A stretch of 7,236 nt of DNA from Massilia sp. (GTDB lineage: Bacteria > Pseudomonadota > Gammaproteobacteria > Burkholderiales > Burkholderiaceae_D), in the NCBI GenBank assembly GCA_003520365.1, contig DOUW01000369.1:1-7236 (forward strand), written 5' to 3'. The first letter of the stretch is position 1, and the number at the start of each line of letters is the position of its first letter. The position numbers were made by a program, and so were the translations under genes. This document shows, in pieces, positions 1-5,934 of this stretch. Below the pieces are notes generated by a model that ran no database searches, was not told the DNA's origin, and saw only the letters and a list, made by a program, of their open reading frames with translations.

Positions 1-423
1 CTCGGCGTCGCCCAGCACCAGGCGGCGCAGGCGCAGCGCGTTCGGCAGCGGCTGCTCGCCATTGTGCGGACGGTCCGACAGCACCACCCGCTCGCCGGCC
101 AGCCCGAGCACGTAGCGCTCGCGCAGCTCGGTTTGCGCCCAGGGCGAGGCGTGGAAGCTGAACCCGGCCGGCACTTCCTCTTCGCGCAGGCGCTCGGCCT
201 CGATCTCGTCGGTCAGGATGCAGGCTTCCTCCTGGGTCACCAGTACCTCGGCCACGCCGACCTCGGCCGTCTGCAGCACGGCGCTCGAGCCGCCGCCGGT
301 GACCCAGGCGAACCAGTCGATCCCGCGCAGCCGGATCGCGGCCGCGCCGGATTTCGCCAGGCAGTCGCGCAGCAGCGCCAGCTTGGCCTTCACTTCGACG
401 GCGCGCAGTTCCGGTGCGCTCAT
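1..423 (-). CDS. M24-family (aminopeptidase P/creatinase-like) protein, N-terminal part, cut by window edge
   Basis: I translated the reverse strand from the ATG at 423 by hand. It stays open for 141 codons to the window edge and begins MSAPELRAVEVKAKLALLRD. The stretch GIDWFAWVTGGGSSAVL (about residues 34-50) followed by a short beta-rich segment (VLVTQEEACILTDEIEAERL) is the pattern of the creatinase N-terminal domain that precedes the M24 pita-bread metallopeptidase fold. The catalytic domain with its metal ligands lies outside the window, so I cannot tell an active Xaa-Pro peptidase from a non-peptidase relative. No signal peptide is seen, so a cytoplasmic location is likely. The start is well fixed: GGAGGAGG ends 4 nt upstream, inside the galT 3' end, and the ATG overlaps the galT stop as ATGA. 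The gene is therefore probably translationally coupled to galT. The family call is from motif recognition only. Confidence 0.75.
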   Translation of the reverse strand, partial: MSAPELRAVEVKAKLALLRDCLAKSGAAAIRLRGIDWFAWVTGGGSSAVLQTAEVGVAEVLVTQEEACILTDEIEAERLREEEVPAGFSFHASPWAQTELRERYVLGLAGERVVLSDRPHNGEQPLPNALRLRRLVLGDAE

Positions 424-1517
424 GCGTCCTCCTCCAGCGACACCTGCACCGCCTGCAGCTCGGCCGCCGTGTTCTCGGGCAGCACGTCCATGGCGAACAT
501 GCCCGCGCCCAGCTCGGTGCCGGCCAGGTACTTGAGGCGTTCGCGCGAGCGGTAAGGCGGATAGAACTGGGCGTGCAGCTGGGTTTCGGGATGCCCGGCG
601 CCGTCGGTCGGCGCCTGGTACCAGGCCATCAGGTAAGGGAAAGGCCGGTCCCACATCTTCTCGTACTTGAGCAGCACGGTCTTCAGGGCGCGCGCCAGCG
701 CCGGGCGCTGCTCGTCGCTGAGCGCGGCAAAATCCTTGCACGGCGCGGTCGGCATGACCCAGACCTCGTAGGGATAGCGGGCGCAGGCCGGCACGAAGGC
801 GATCGCATGCTCGTCCTCGTACAGCACGCGGCGGCCGTCAGCCGATTCGCCGCGCGCCATGTCGCACAGCAGGCTGGTCCCGTGCTGCAGGTAATACTCA
901 CGCTCCTGGGCCAGCATGCGCTCGGGCACCTGGGGCACGAAGGGATAGGCGTAGATCTGGCCGTGCGGATGGTGCAGCGTCACGCCGACCTCGCTGCCGC
1001 GGTTCTCGAAAGGCAGCACGTACTGGATGTGATGGGTGCCGCCGATGCGCGTGGTGCGGTCGGCCCAGACCTTGAACAGCAGCTCGATGCGCGACAGCGG
1101 CAGGTGCACCAGGGCCGCATTCGGGTCCTGGGTGAACACCACCACTTCGCAGTGGCCGTTGGCCGGCGCGGTCGGCACCGTGCCCAGGGCCGGCGGGTCG
1201 TGCGACTCCAGCGCCAGCGAGGGGAAGCGGTTGTCGAACACCGCGACCTCGTAGTCGCCCTGCGGCAGCTCGGTCGGATTCGCCGGGTCGGTTGTGACCG
1301 CCAGCGGGTTGTACTGCGGTGGCGGCTGGAAGGTGCGGTTCTGGCGGAACCCGGCATAGGTGACCCACTCGCCGCGCAGCGGATGCCAGCGCAGGTGCGG
1401 GTTCGCGTTCATCGGGTCGGGGAAGGGACTGGGCGCGATGAGCCCGTCCGGTATCGGCTGGTTGCTGTAGAGGGTGAGATGTCGTCCGTCCGGCTTGATC
1501 AGTTCTTTGCTATGCAT
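420..1517 (-). CDS. galT: Galactose-1-phosphate uridylyltransferase
   Basis: Leloir-pathway enzyme of the HIT superfamily that moves UMP from UDP-glucose to galactose 1-phosphate; cytoplasmic. From the ATG at 1517 it has 365 residues, a normal length. The active-site motif HPHGQ is at about residues 183-187, with His185 as the expected uridylylated nucleophile. N-terminal signposts are DGRHL, the RW-HPLRGEWV block and the VFDNRFPSL block; the C-terminal half has QLHAQFYPPYRS (about 313-324). Compared with E. coli GalT as I remember it, the CxxC zinc pair is absent and two iron-site histidines are replaced (AWYQAP and HAQF in place of WHGAP and HAHF), so the structural metal sites look reduced. 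The reading frame extends to a TTG at 1559 (14 more residues). I prefer the ATG because family members usually begin close to the DGRHL block, but neither start has a clear ribosome binding site. Its 3' end overlaps the M24 gene by 4 nt. No galK or galE is in the window. Confidence 0.93.
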   Translation of the reverse strand: MHSKELIKPDGRHLTLYSNQPIPDGLIAPSPFPDPMNANPHLRWHPLRGEWVTYAGFRQNRTFQPPPQYNPLAVTTDPANPTELPQGDYEVAVFDNRFPSLALESHDPPALGTVPTAPANGHCEVVVFTQDPNAALVHLPLSRIELLFKVWADRTTRIGGTHHIQYVLPFENRGSEVGVTLHHPHGQIYAYPFVPQVPERMLAQEREYYLQHGTSLLCDMARGESADGRRVLYEDEHAIAFVPACARYPYEVWVMPTAPCKDFAALSDEQRPALARALKTVLLKYEKMWDRPFPYLMAWYQAPTDGAGHPETQLHAQFYPPYRSRERLKYLAGTELGAGMFAMDVLPENTAAELQAVQVSLEEDA

Positions 1518-1589
1518 GGCATCTTGAATGTCGGGCAGTACAGAAACGATCGCGGGCAAAACACGCTTCGCGAACGCGGCTAGGAGAGG

Positions 1590-1598
1590 ATCCTAACA
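1590..1598 (-). promoter_or_regulatory. Possible extended -10 element for galT
   Basis: On the minus strand this reads TGT-TAGGAT, a TGn extended -10 with 4 of 6 matches to TATAAT. It is about 70 nt upstream of the preferred galT ATG and about 30 nt upstream of the alternative TTG. No good -35 hexamer is found at 16-18 nt, so the call is weak. Confidence 0.3.
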
Positions 1599-1638
1599 TG
1601 GCGTTTTCACCACATTTTCCGCGAAGAACAGGCCTATT

Positions 1639-1664
1639 TTCCGATGGTTAATGACTCATCGGAA
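1639..1664. promoter_or_regulatory. Perfect 8-bp inverted repeat TTCCGATG-N10-CATCGGAA upstream of galT
   Basis: The two 8-nt arms are exact reverse complements separated by 10 nt (GTTAATGACT). The repeat lies about 120 nt before the galT ATG. The centre-to-centre spacing of 18 nt is larger than usual for one helix-turn-helix dimer, so an RNA hairpin is as likely as an operator. No regulator gene is adjacent that would favour either reading. Confidence 0.35.
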
Positions 1665-1753
1665 GCGGTCTGTAGGCAACAAGCTGCATGTGGCGGCGTC
1701 TCCTATGGAGAGCGGGGGGAACCGATGGGATGGCGAGGAAATTGCCGAGAAGA

Positions 1754-1771
1754 TGTAGGCATAAGCCTACA
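1754..1771. promoter_or_regulatory. 18-bp palindrome TGTAGGC-ATAA-GCCTACA
   Basis: Perfect 7-bp arms with a 4-nt centre, operator-like in size and symmetry. A half-site-like TGTAGGC also occurs at 1671-1677. It is about 240 nt upstream of the galT ATG. No regulator can be assigned. Confidence 0.35.
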
Positions 1772-1833
1772 GAATGAATGGATGTATTTACGGTGTTCGC
1801 TAGGGCGAACTCTTACAAGCTCAGCAGTGGTTT

Positions 1834-1862
1834 TCGTAGGGTGGACACCTGTGTCCACGCGG
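1834..1862 (+). repeat. REP-like palindrome, copy A
   Basis: Sequence frame TCGTAGGGTGG...CCACGCGG. The hairpin core is GTGGACAC-CT-GTGTCCAC (1841-1848 with 1851-1858), a perfect 8-bp stem. It lies in the galT/M20 intergenic region in the same orientation as copy B, which begins 65 bp further on. Confidence 0.7.
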
Positions 1863-1898
1863 GGTCATCGACGGAGAGCATGCGGCGTTCATCCAGAT

Positions 1899-1927
1899 TC
1901 GTAGGGTGGGTACTTGTACCCACCCGG
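1899..1927 (+). repeat. REP-like palindrome, copy B (left half of an inverted pair)
   Basis: Sequence frame TCGTAGGGTGGG...CCCACCCGG. The stem GGGTGGGTAC-TT-GTACCCACCC (1904-1913 with 1916-1925) is a perfect 10 bp. Together with copy C in opposite orientation it frames a 97-nt spacer, as in BIME-type REP doublets. Confidence 0.75.
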
Positions 1928-2024
1928 GATCACGATGCGATCAGATGCGACACAAACCAAAGTGCGCAGCGCATGAACGTTTTACGTTGATCAGTGAAGC
2001 GTCGCGTACATTCACGCGATGAGA

Positions 2025-2052
2025 CCGCGTGGGTACAAGTACCCAACCCTAC
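2025..2052 (-). repeat. REP-like palindrome, copy C (right half of an inverted pair)
   Basis: On the minus strand it reads GTAGGGTTGGGTACTTGT followed by ACCCACGCGG. The stem TGGGTAC-TT-GTACCCA is 7 bp. It ends 14 nt before the last base of the stop codon of the M20 dipeptidase gene, so it lies in that gene's 3' untranslated region, a typical place for REP elements. Confidence 0.75.
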
Positions 2053-2066
2053 AGATGCGAAACCGC

Positions 2067-3590
2067 TTACTTCGCCAGCTCCGCCAGCACCGCCGTGTAC
2101 ATCTGCAAATTCAAATGCAGTTGCTTGAGCGTAATGAACTCATGCTCCGAGTGGCCCGTGTACACCTTGCCCGGCATGGCCGGCCCGAAGCTGACCGCGT
2201 TCGGAAACAGGCGCGAGTTGGTGCCGCCGCCGATCGCGATCGGCTTCGGGTCCTTGATGCCGGTGAAATACGAAAACACGTTCATCAGGACCGGCAGCTG
2301 GGGAGCGTCCTTGCGTACCCAGGGTTCGCCGGTGCGCACGACGATGTTCGACAGCGGCAGGTTGCGGCCCTGCCACTGGGCCAGCGCGGCGTTCACCTCG
2401 TTGGTCAGCTGCTCGATGCTCTTGCCTTGCGGCCTGCGCAGGTTGAGCGAGACCTCGATGCCGTCCGCGCGCTGGCGGATCACGGTCGGCGCCACCGTCA
2501 TCGGGCCCATGAAGCTGTCGCGGTAGGCGATCGCGCCGAACTTCTCGCCGTACAGGCCGGTCCCCACCATCTCGTTCAGGTAGTTGACCACGGCGCCGGC
2601 CGTGGTGTTCGGCCAGGGCCGCACTGCCAGCGCGTCGGCCAGCATGGCGACCGCATTGACGCCGTCTTCCGGCTTGGACGAGTGCGCCGACACGCCGCGC
2701 GCGCGCACGTGCAGGTCGCTGCCCTTCCATTCGAATTCGTAGCGCATCCCGTCCTGCTTCGCGCCGCGCGCCTTGACCTGGGCTTCGAGCGCGGGCGTGG
2801 CGTTGGCGACGACGGCGCTGGCGTCCTCGGGAATCTGGCTGTTGAAGAAACCGCCGGCAAAGGCGGCGATGTGCGGCTCGCCCGCGCCAGGGGTGGCCGC
2901 GCCGGCCTTCGGCAGGGTCACCGCGATCGTGCCGGACGCCTTCTCGGCCACCACCGCCGGATACTCGGCGTCGAGGGTGATGTTCATCTGCGGCGGTTCG
3001 TGGGTCTTCAGGAACTCGACCAGCGGCTCCCAGTTCGACTCTTCGCCCATGTACACGTAGAGCTCGATCCGCTTGGACAGCGGCAGCTGCTGGTCCTTCA
3101 GCGCCTTCATCGCGTACAGCGCCGTCGCGATCGGGCCCTTGTCGTCCTCGGCGCCGCGCGCCAGCAGTTTACCGGGCTCGCTGGTCTGGTCCAGCTCGAA
3201 GGGCGACTTCTTCCATTTCGTCGGGTCGACCGGCTGCACGTCGCCGTGGGTCACGATGCCGACGCGCTCCTCGCTTTTCCCCATGCCGATCACGACCACC
3301 CAGCCATGGTCGGCGACATCGAAACCGAGACGCTCCGCCTCGGTCTTCAGGGCGTTCTTGAAGGCGATGTGCTGGGGGTCGCGGTCCGAGGGAAGGTTGG
3401 GGTCGGCCACGGTGTTGTAGCTGACCAGCTTGGCGAGGGTATCGACCACTGCGGTGCGGTAGGTCGTCACCGCGTACTTGGCGGCCTTGACGGCGGCGTC
3501 GCCTGGAACCGTCTGGGCAGGGTTCGGCGCGTCGGCGAAGGCGTGCGCCATGCAGGCCAGCAGCAGGCTGGCGATCATCGTTCTTTTCAT
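2067..3590 (-). CDS. Exported M20-family metallodipeptidase (PepV-like)
   Basis: Predicted zinc dipeptidase acting on short peptides outside the cytoplasm; 507 residues from the chosen start. The N-terminus MKRTMIASLLLACMAHAFA is a signal peptide with a likely signal-peptidase-I cut after AHAFA. A lipobox-like LLLAC is present, but Cys13 comes early for a lipoprotein. M20 motifs in order: HGDVQPV (His115, Asp117), GAEDDKGP (bridging Asp149), MGEESNWEP (general base Glu183, ligand Glu184), LDAEYP (Asp207), the lid-domain SAHSSKPEDG (His303) and GHSEHEF (ligand His480). All expected catalytic and metal positions are filled, so it should be active. The frame extends 6 codons to an ATG at 3608. 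I chose the ATG at 3590 because the signal peptide starts there and a GGAG lies upstream (12-nt spacing, rather long). PepV/carnosinase-like specificity is inferred from the fold subtype; the substrate is unknown. It is divergent from the pirin gene. Confidence 0.92.
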   Translation of the reverse strand: MKRTMIASLLLACMAHAFADAPNPAQTVPGDAAVKAAKYAVTTYRTAVVDTLAKLVSYNTVADPNLPSDRDPQHIAFKNALKTEAERLGFDVADHGWVVVIGMGKSEERVGIVTHGDVQPVDPTKWKKSPFELDQTSEPGKLLARGAEDDKGPIATALYAMKALKDQQLPLSKRIELYVYMGEESNWEPLVEFLKTHEPPQMNITLDAEYPAVVAEKASGTIAVTLPKAGAATPGAGEPHIAAFAGGFFNSQIPEDASAVVANATPALEAQVKARGAKQDGMRYEFEWKGSDLHVRARGVSAHSSKPEDGVNAVAMLADALAVRPWPNTTAGAVVNYLNEMVGTGLYGEKFGAIAYRDSFMGPMTVAPTVIRQRADGIEVSLNLRRPQGKSIEQLTNEVNAALAQWQGRNLPLSNIVVRTGEPWVRKDAPQLPVLMNVFSYFTGIKDPKPIAIGGGTNSRLFPNAVSFGPAMPGKVYTGHSEHEFITLKQLHLNLQMYTAVLAELAK

Positions 3591-3623
3591 ATTTTGCCGT
3601 GTCTCCATTGCAAAGGCGCAAGG

Positions 3624-3632
3624 AGTCTAGCA
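3624..3632 (-). promoter_or_regulatory. Possible extended -10 element for the M20 dipeptidase
   Basis: The minus strand reads TGC-TAGACT, an extended -10 placed about 27-34 nt before the chosen start. The implied leader is short and contains the GGAG. No convincing -35 hexamer is seen. It lies in the 113-bp divergent region shared with the pirin gene. Confidence 0.4.
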
Positions 3633-3665
3633 CAGCACCTCGCGGCAGGCCGGCCGCCAATCCGG

Positions 3666-3698
3666 TATCGTGACAGGCATCGAAGAACAACCCGAGAG
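3666..3698 (+). promoter_or_regulatory. Possible -10 and ribosome binding site for the pirin gene
   Basis: TATCGT at 3666-3671 is a weak -10 candidate. GAGAG at 3694-3698 lies 5 nt before the pirin ATG and probably acts as its ribosome binding site. No clear -35 hexamer is visible. Confidence 0.35.
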
Positions 3699-3703
3699 CA
3701 GCC

Positions 3704-4567
3704 ATGAGCGACAAGAACGTACGCCGGGTCCACCCGGCCCTGCGCGACGATATCGGCGACCTGGTCACCCAGCGTCCGGTACCCAGCCCCCATCTCGACC
3801 AGGTCGATCCCTTCCTGTTCCTGAACCACCACGGCCCGCAGACCTACCCGCCGCACAACCGCGGCCTGCCCTTCGGGCCGCATCCGCACCGCGGCTTCGA
3901 GACCGTTACCTTCATCCTCGAGGGCATGCTGATGCACAAGGACAGCGCCGGCTACAAAAGCGTGATCCATGCCGGCGGCGTGCAATGGATGACGGCCGGC
4001 AGCGGCCTGGTCCACGCGGAGATCTCGCCGCGCGAATTCCTGGAACATGGCGGCCCGCTGGAAATCCTGCAGTTGTGGGTCAACCTGCCGCCGCACCTGA
4101 AGATGACCCAGCCGGCCTATACCGGCCTGCAGAAGGACGACATTCCCGCCCTCGCGCTGGACGGCGGCCGGGTGACCATGCACCTGGTCGCTGGCGAATG
4201 GGAGGGCCAGGCCGGTCCAGTCCAGTCCCTGACCGGCGTCTTCATGAGCACCGTCGCCTTCCAGGCCGGCGGGCGCCTGCGCGTGCGCAACCTGGCGAAC
4301 CGCAACGTCTTCCTCTACATCGTGCGCGGCGCCCTGCAGGCCGGCGTGGCCGAGGACCGGGTCGGCGCCTGCCACCTGGTCGAACTCAGCAGCGAAGGCG
4401 ACGAAGTCGAGCTGTTCGCGCCGGAAGACGCCGTCGTCCTGTTCGGCCATGCCGAGCCGATCGGCGCGCCGGTGGTGTCGCACGGCCCGTTCGTGATGAA
4501 TACCCGCGCCGAGATCGAACAGGCGATCCGCGACTACCAGGCCGGGCGCTTTGGGCCACCAATGTAA
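3704..4567 (+). CDS. Pirin family protein (bicupin)
   Basis: 287 residues, the normal length for bacterial pirins. The N-terminal cupin carries the expected metal set: FGPHPHRGFETVTFILEG gives His60 and His62, and GSGLVHAEISP gives His104 and Glu106, matching the 2-His + His/Glu ligands known from human pirin and E. coli YhhW. The second half (about 170-270, including FLYIVRGALQAGVAE) is the degenerate second cupin. Some family members have quercetin 2,3-dioxygenase activity and others act as redox-sensing partners of other proteins; nothing in the sequence decides between these roles here. No signal peptide, so cytoplasmic. The start is supported by GAGAG 5 nt upstream and by MSDKNVRRVHP aligning with the usual pirin N-terminus. 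The next gene is 88 nt downstream with its own promoter candidate, so an operon is doubtful. Confidence 0.93.
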   Translation: MSDKNVRRVHPALRDDIGDLVTQRPVPSPHLDQVDPFLFLNHHGPQTYPPHNRGLPFGPHPHRGFETVTFILEGMLMHKDSAGYKSVIHAGGVQWMTAGSGLVHAEISPREFLEHGGPLEILQLWVNLPPHLKMTQPAYTGLQKDDIPALALDGGRVTMHLVAGEWEGQAGPVQSLTGVFMSTVAFQAGGRLRVRNLANRNVFLYIVRGALQAGVAEDRVGACHLVELSSEGDEVELFAPEDAVVLFGHAEPIGAPVVSHGPFVMNTRAEIEQAIRDYQAGRFGPPM

Positions 4568-4579
4568 GTGCAAGGCGTG

Positions 4580-4606
4580 GCGACGCAGCCGTGGCGCTGC
4601 GTTCGC
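4580..4606 (+). terminator. Possible hairpin terminator after the pirin gene
   Basis: ACGCAGC-CGTGGC-GCTGCGT forms a 7-bp stem and can be extended by GCG/CGC across a one-base bulge. It begins 12 nt after the pirin stop codon. There is no T-tract, so it would be a weak or Rho-assisted terminator at best. Confidence 0.35.
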
Positions 4607-4617
4607 GAGGGCTGGAT

Positions 4618-4623
4618 TAGAGT
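4618..4623 (+). promoter_or_regulatory. Possible -10 element for the asparaginase gene
   Basis: TAGAGT inside GGATTAGAGTAGG is a plausible -10 that would start transcription about 25 nt before the ATG at 4656. No good -35 hexamer is present, and the hairpin at 4580-4606 overlaps the place where it would sit. Confidence 0.3.
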
Positions 4624-4655
4624 AGGCGGGTCAACCACTTTCGCGAGACCCGAGC

Positions 4656-5702
4656 ATGCAAGCTGTTTCCTCAGTGACTCCCGCAGTTGCTCCACTAGTG
4701 GCCACCACCCGTGGCTATCCCGCCACCGGCTACACCGTCGAAAACGTGCACGCCGGCTCGGTCGCCGTCGTCGACAAGGACGGCCGCCTGCTGGCCTGGG
4801 CCGGCGACCCGCAGTACCAGACCTTTACCCGTTCCGCCCTGAAGCCCTTCCAGGCCCTGCCCTTCCTGCTATCAAGCGGGCCTGAGAAGTTCGGCCTGGC
4901 CGAGGAAGAGTTGGCGCTGCTGTGCGCCAGCCATTCGGGCGAGGAGAAGCACCTGGCCGGCGTCCATTCCATCCTGGACAAGATCGGCATGCGCGTCGAG
5001 CACCTCGAATGCGGCTGCGCCGTGCCGCTGTACTACGATTTCGTGAACCTGCCGGCGCCGATCGACCGCCAGTGGACCGCCGCCCACCACAACTGTTCCG
5101 GCAAGCACAGCGGCTTTCTCGGCTGGTGCCGCCTGCACGGCGCCCCGACCGCCAACTATGTCGACCCGGACCACCCGCTGCAGCGCGCGATCCGCGCCGC
5201 CCTCGCCGACGCCGTCGACCTGCCGGAGTCGCGCATGCCGATGGGGATCGACGGCTGCTCGGCGCCCAACTACGCGCTGCCGCTGGCGAAGCTGGCGCAT
5301 CTTTATGCGCGCCTGGCGCAGGGGCCAAGCGACGCGCGCCTGGGCCAGGCCCTGGGTCCCCTGTTCGACGCCATGACCCACCGCCCCGACATGGTGTCCG
5401 GCACCGAGCGCACCGACCTGGTCTGGATGACGGCCGGCGGCGGCGACTGGGTGGCGAAGGTGGGCGCCGACGCGGTGCAAGCCTTCGGCATCCGCTCGGC
5501 CGGGATCGGCATCGCGATCAAGATCGCCGACGGCAACAGCCGCGGCATGCACACGGTGACCTACAACGTGCTCGACCAGCTCGGCCTGCTCGACGACGCC
5601 AAGCGCACGGTACTCGAACGCTTCCGCCGGCCGGAAATCCGCAACGCCCGCGGCACGCTGGCGGGCGACATGCGGCCGCTGTTCACGCTGCAGCGGGCCT
5701 AA
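4656..5702 (+). CDS. Zinc-type L-asparaginase (Rhizobium etli AnsA-like, asparaginase II family)
   Basis: Predicted to hydrolyse L-asparagine to aspartate and ammonia; 348 residues, no signal peptide. It does not belong to the E. coli AnsA/AnsB or plant-type classes. It matches the family described from R. etli (ReAII, ReAV), with RSALKPFQALP (Ser60, Lys63), LCASHSGEEKH (Ser92), HNCSGKHSGFL (Cys147, Lys150) and GIDGCSAPNYA (Cys201). These align with the Ser-Lys pair, second serine and Cys/Lys/Cys zinc site reported for ReAV (Ser48, Lys51, Ser80, Cys135, Lys138, Cys189), all with a constant offset of 12. Lys268 in DWVAKVG is the probable counterpart of the remaining active-site lysine. All key residues are present, so an active enzyme is expected. 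The ribosome binding site is weak (GAG within GACCCGAGC). It ends 10 nt before REP-like copy D and converges with the hydrolase gene. Confidence 0.9.
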   Translation: MQAVSSVTPAVAPLVATTRGYPATGYTVENVHAGSVAVVDKDGRLLAWAGDPQYQTFTRSALKPFQALPFLLSSGPEKFGLAEEELALLCASHSGEEKHLAGVHSILDKIGMRVEHLECGCAVPLYYDFVNLPAPIDRQWTAAHHNCSGKHSGFLGWCRLHGAPTANYVDPDHPLQRAIRAALADAVDLPESRMPMGIDGCSAPNYALPLAKLAHLYARLAQGPSDARLGQALGPLFDAMTHRPDMVSGTERTDLVWMTAGGGDWVAKVGADAVQAFGIRSAGIGIAIKIADGNSRGMHTVTYNVLDQLGLLDDAKRTVLERFRRPEIRNARGTLAGDMRPLFTLQRA

Positions 5703-5712
5703 GCGGCCCGCT

Positions 5713-5763
5713 TCGTAGGGTGGGGTCATTGATGCCGGGGGCATCAATGACGTGCCCACGCGG
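5713..5763 (+). repeat. REP-like palindrome, copy D, with an extended inner hairpin
   Basis: The frame TCGTAGGGTGGG...GTGCCCACGCGG is the same as in the other copies, but the centre is enlarged. GTCATTGATGCC (5725-5736), a GGG loop and GGCATCAATGAC (5740-5751) make a perfect 12-bp stem. The outer GTGGG/CCCAC pairs add 5 bp across a 3-nt bulge. The hairpin starts just after the asparaginase stop and could also limit read-through or protect the 3' end of the mRNA. Confidence 0.75.
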
Positions 5764-5892
5764 AACGCGCGTCAATGTTGGCGCCAGTCGCGCCGCATCA
5801 GTCAATCCATGTTGACGCCTCAGATGATCATTCGGAGGCGTTTCGACATTCACGCTGTAGGTCTGCGCACTTGGCTGTTACCGCGCACCGTT
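5764..5892. other. Spacer of the second REP-like pair
   Basis: A 129-nt non-coding stretch between copies D and E. It contains an inverted repeat GCGTCAA (5769-5775) with TTGACGC (5812-5818). It also has two modules seen in the B-C spacer: TGATCA...ACATTCACGC (5825-5855, compare 1988-2017) and CTGCGCACTTGG (5862-5873, inverted relative to 1957-1969). Confidence 0.5.
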
Positions 5893-5922
5893 CCGCGTGG
5901 GCACGGCGTGCCCACCCTACGG
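5893..5922 (-). repeat. REP-like palindrome, copy E
   Basis: The minus strand reads CCGTAGGGTGGGCACG followed by CCGTGCCCACGCGG. The stem GTGGGCAC/GTGCCCAC is 8 bp with a 3-nt loop. It is inverted relative to copy D and lies 12 nt from the stop codon of the alpha/beta hydrolase gene. It is the cleanest copy in the window and probably closest to the family consensus. Confidence 0.75.
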
Positions 5923-5934
5923 GAGACGCCGCGT

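Larger units (their letters stand above)
1560..1833. other. Gene-free region upstream of galT with several inverted repeats
   Basis: No credible gene is present and the base composition is visibly less GC-rich than the flanking genes. It holds a series of inverted repeats: TTCCGATG at 1639-1646 with CATCGGAA at 1657-1664 (8-bp arms, 10-nt loop); TCTCC-TAT-GGAGA at 1699-1711; TGTAGGC-ATAA-GCCTACA at 1754-1771; and GTTCGC-TAGG-GCGAAC at 1795-1810. None is followed by a T-tract, so they do not look like intrinsic terminators. They could be operators for dimeric regulators of galT or parts of a structured leader or small RNA. I recognise no known riboswitch class here. Confidence 0.5.

Noticed and set aside
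414..1583. 389-codon plus-strand open frame antisense to galT
   Set aside because: It is the mirror frame of galT in GC-rich DNA. Its translation is Arg/Gly/Ala/Val/His-rich with no recognisable domain, while the minus strand encodes a clear GalT.
1680..1760. Possible glycine-riboswitch-like GGAGAG...CCGA signature
   Set aside because: Only the short consensus words match; the paired elements around them do not form the expected stems, and galT is not a usual target.
1644..1990. Two small open frames of 70 and 86 codons between galT and the M20 gene
   Set aside because: They are built largely from the REP-like palindromes and hairpin DNA, have no convincing ribosome binding site, and do not resemble proteins I know.
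1834..2052. CRISPR-like array of short repeats
   Set aside because: There are only three copies, in mixed orientation, with uneven spacing and diverged sequences, and no cas genes are nearby; REP-like palindromes explain them better.
2019..3707. 562-codon plus-strand open frame antisense to the M20 dipeptidase
   Set aside because: Low-complexity Arg/His/Leu/Val composition without motifs, overlapping a convincing enzyme gene on the other strand. It also reads through REP copy C.
3587..4573. 328-codon minus-strand frame and 316-codon second plus-strand frame over the pirin gene
   Set aside because: Both are shadows; the pirin frame carries all expected family motifs and has a proper start.
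4872..5815. Long alternative frames on both strands over the asparaginase gene
   Set aside because: They show Arg/Pro/Ala-rich shadow composition, and the asparaginase frame has the complete active-site set.
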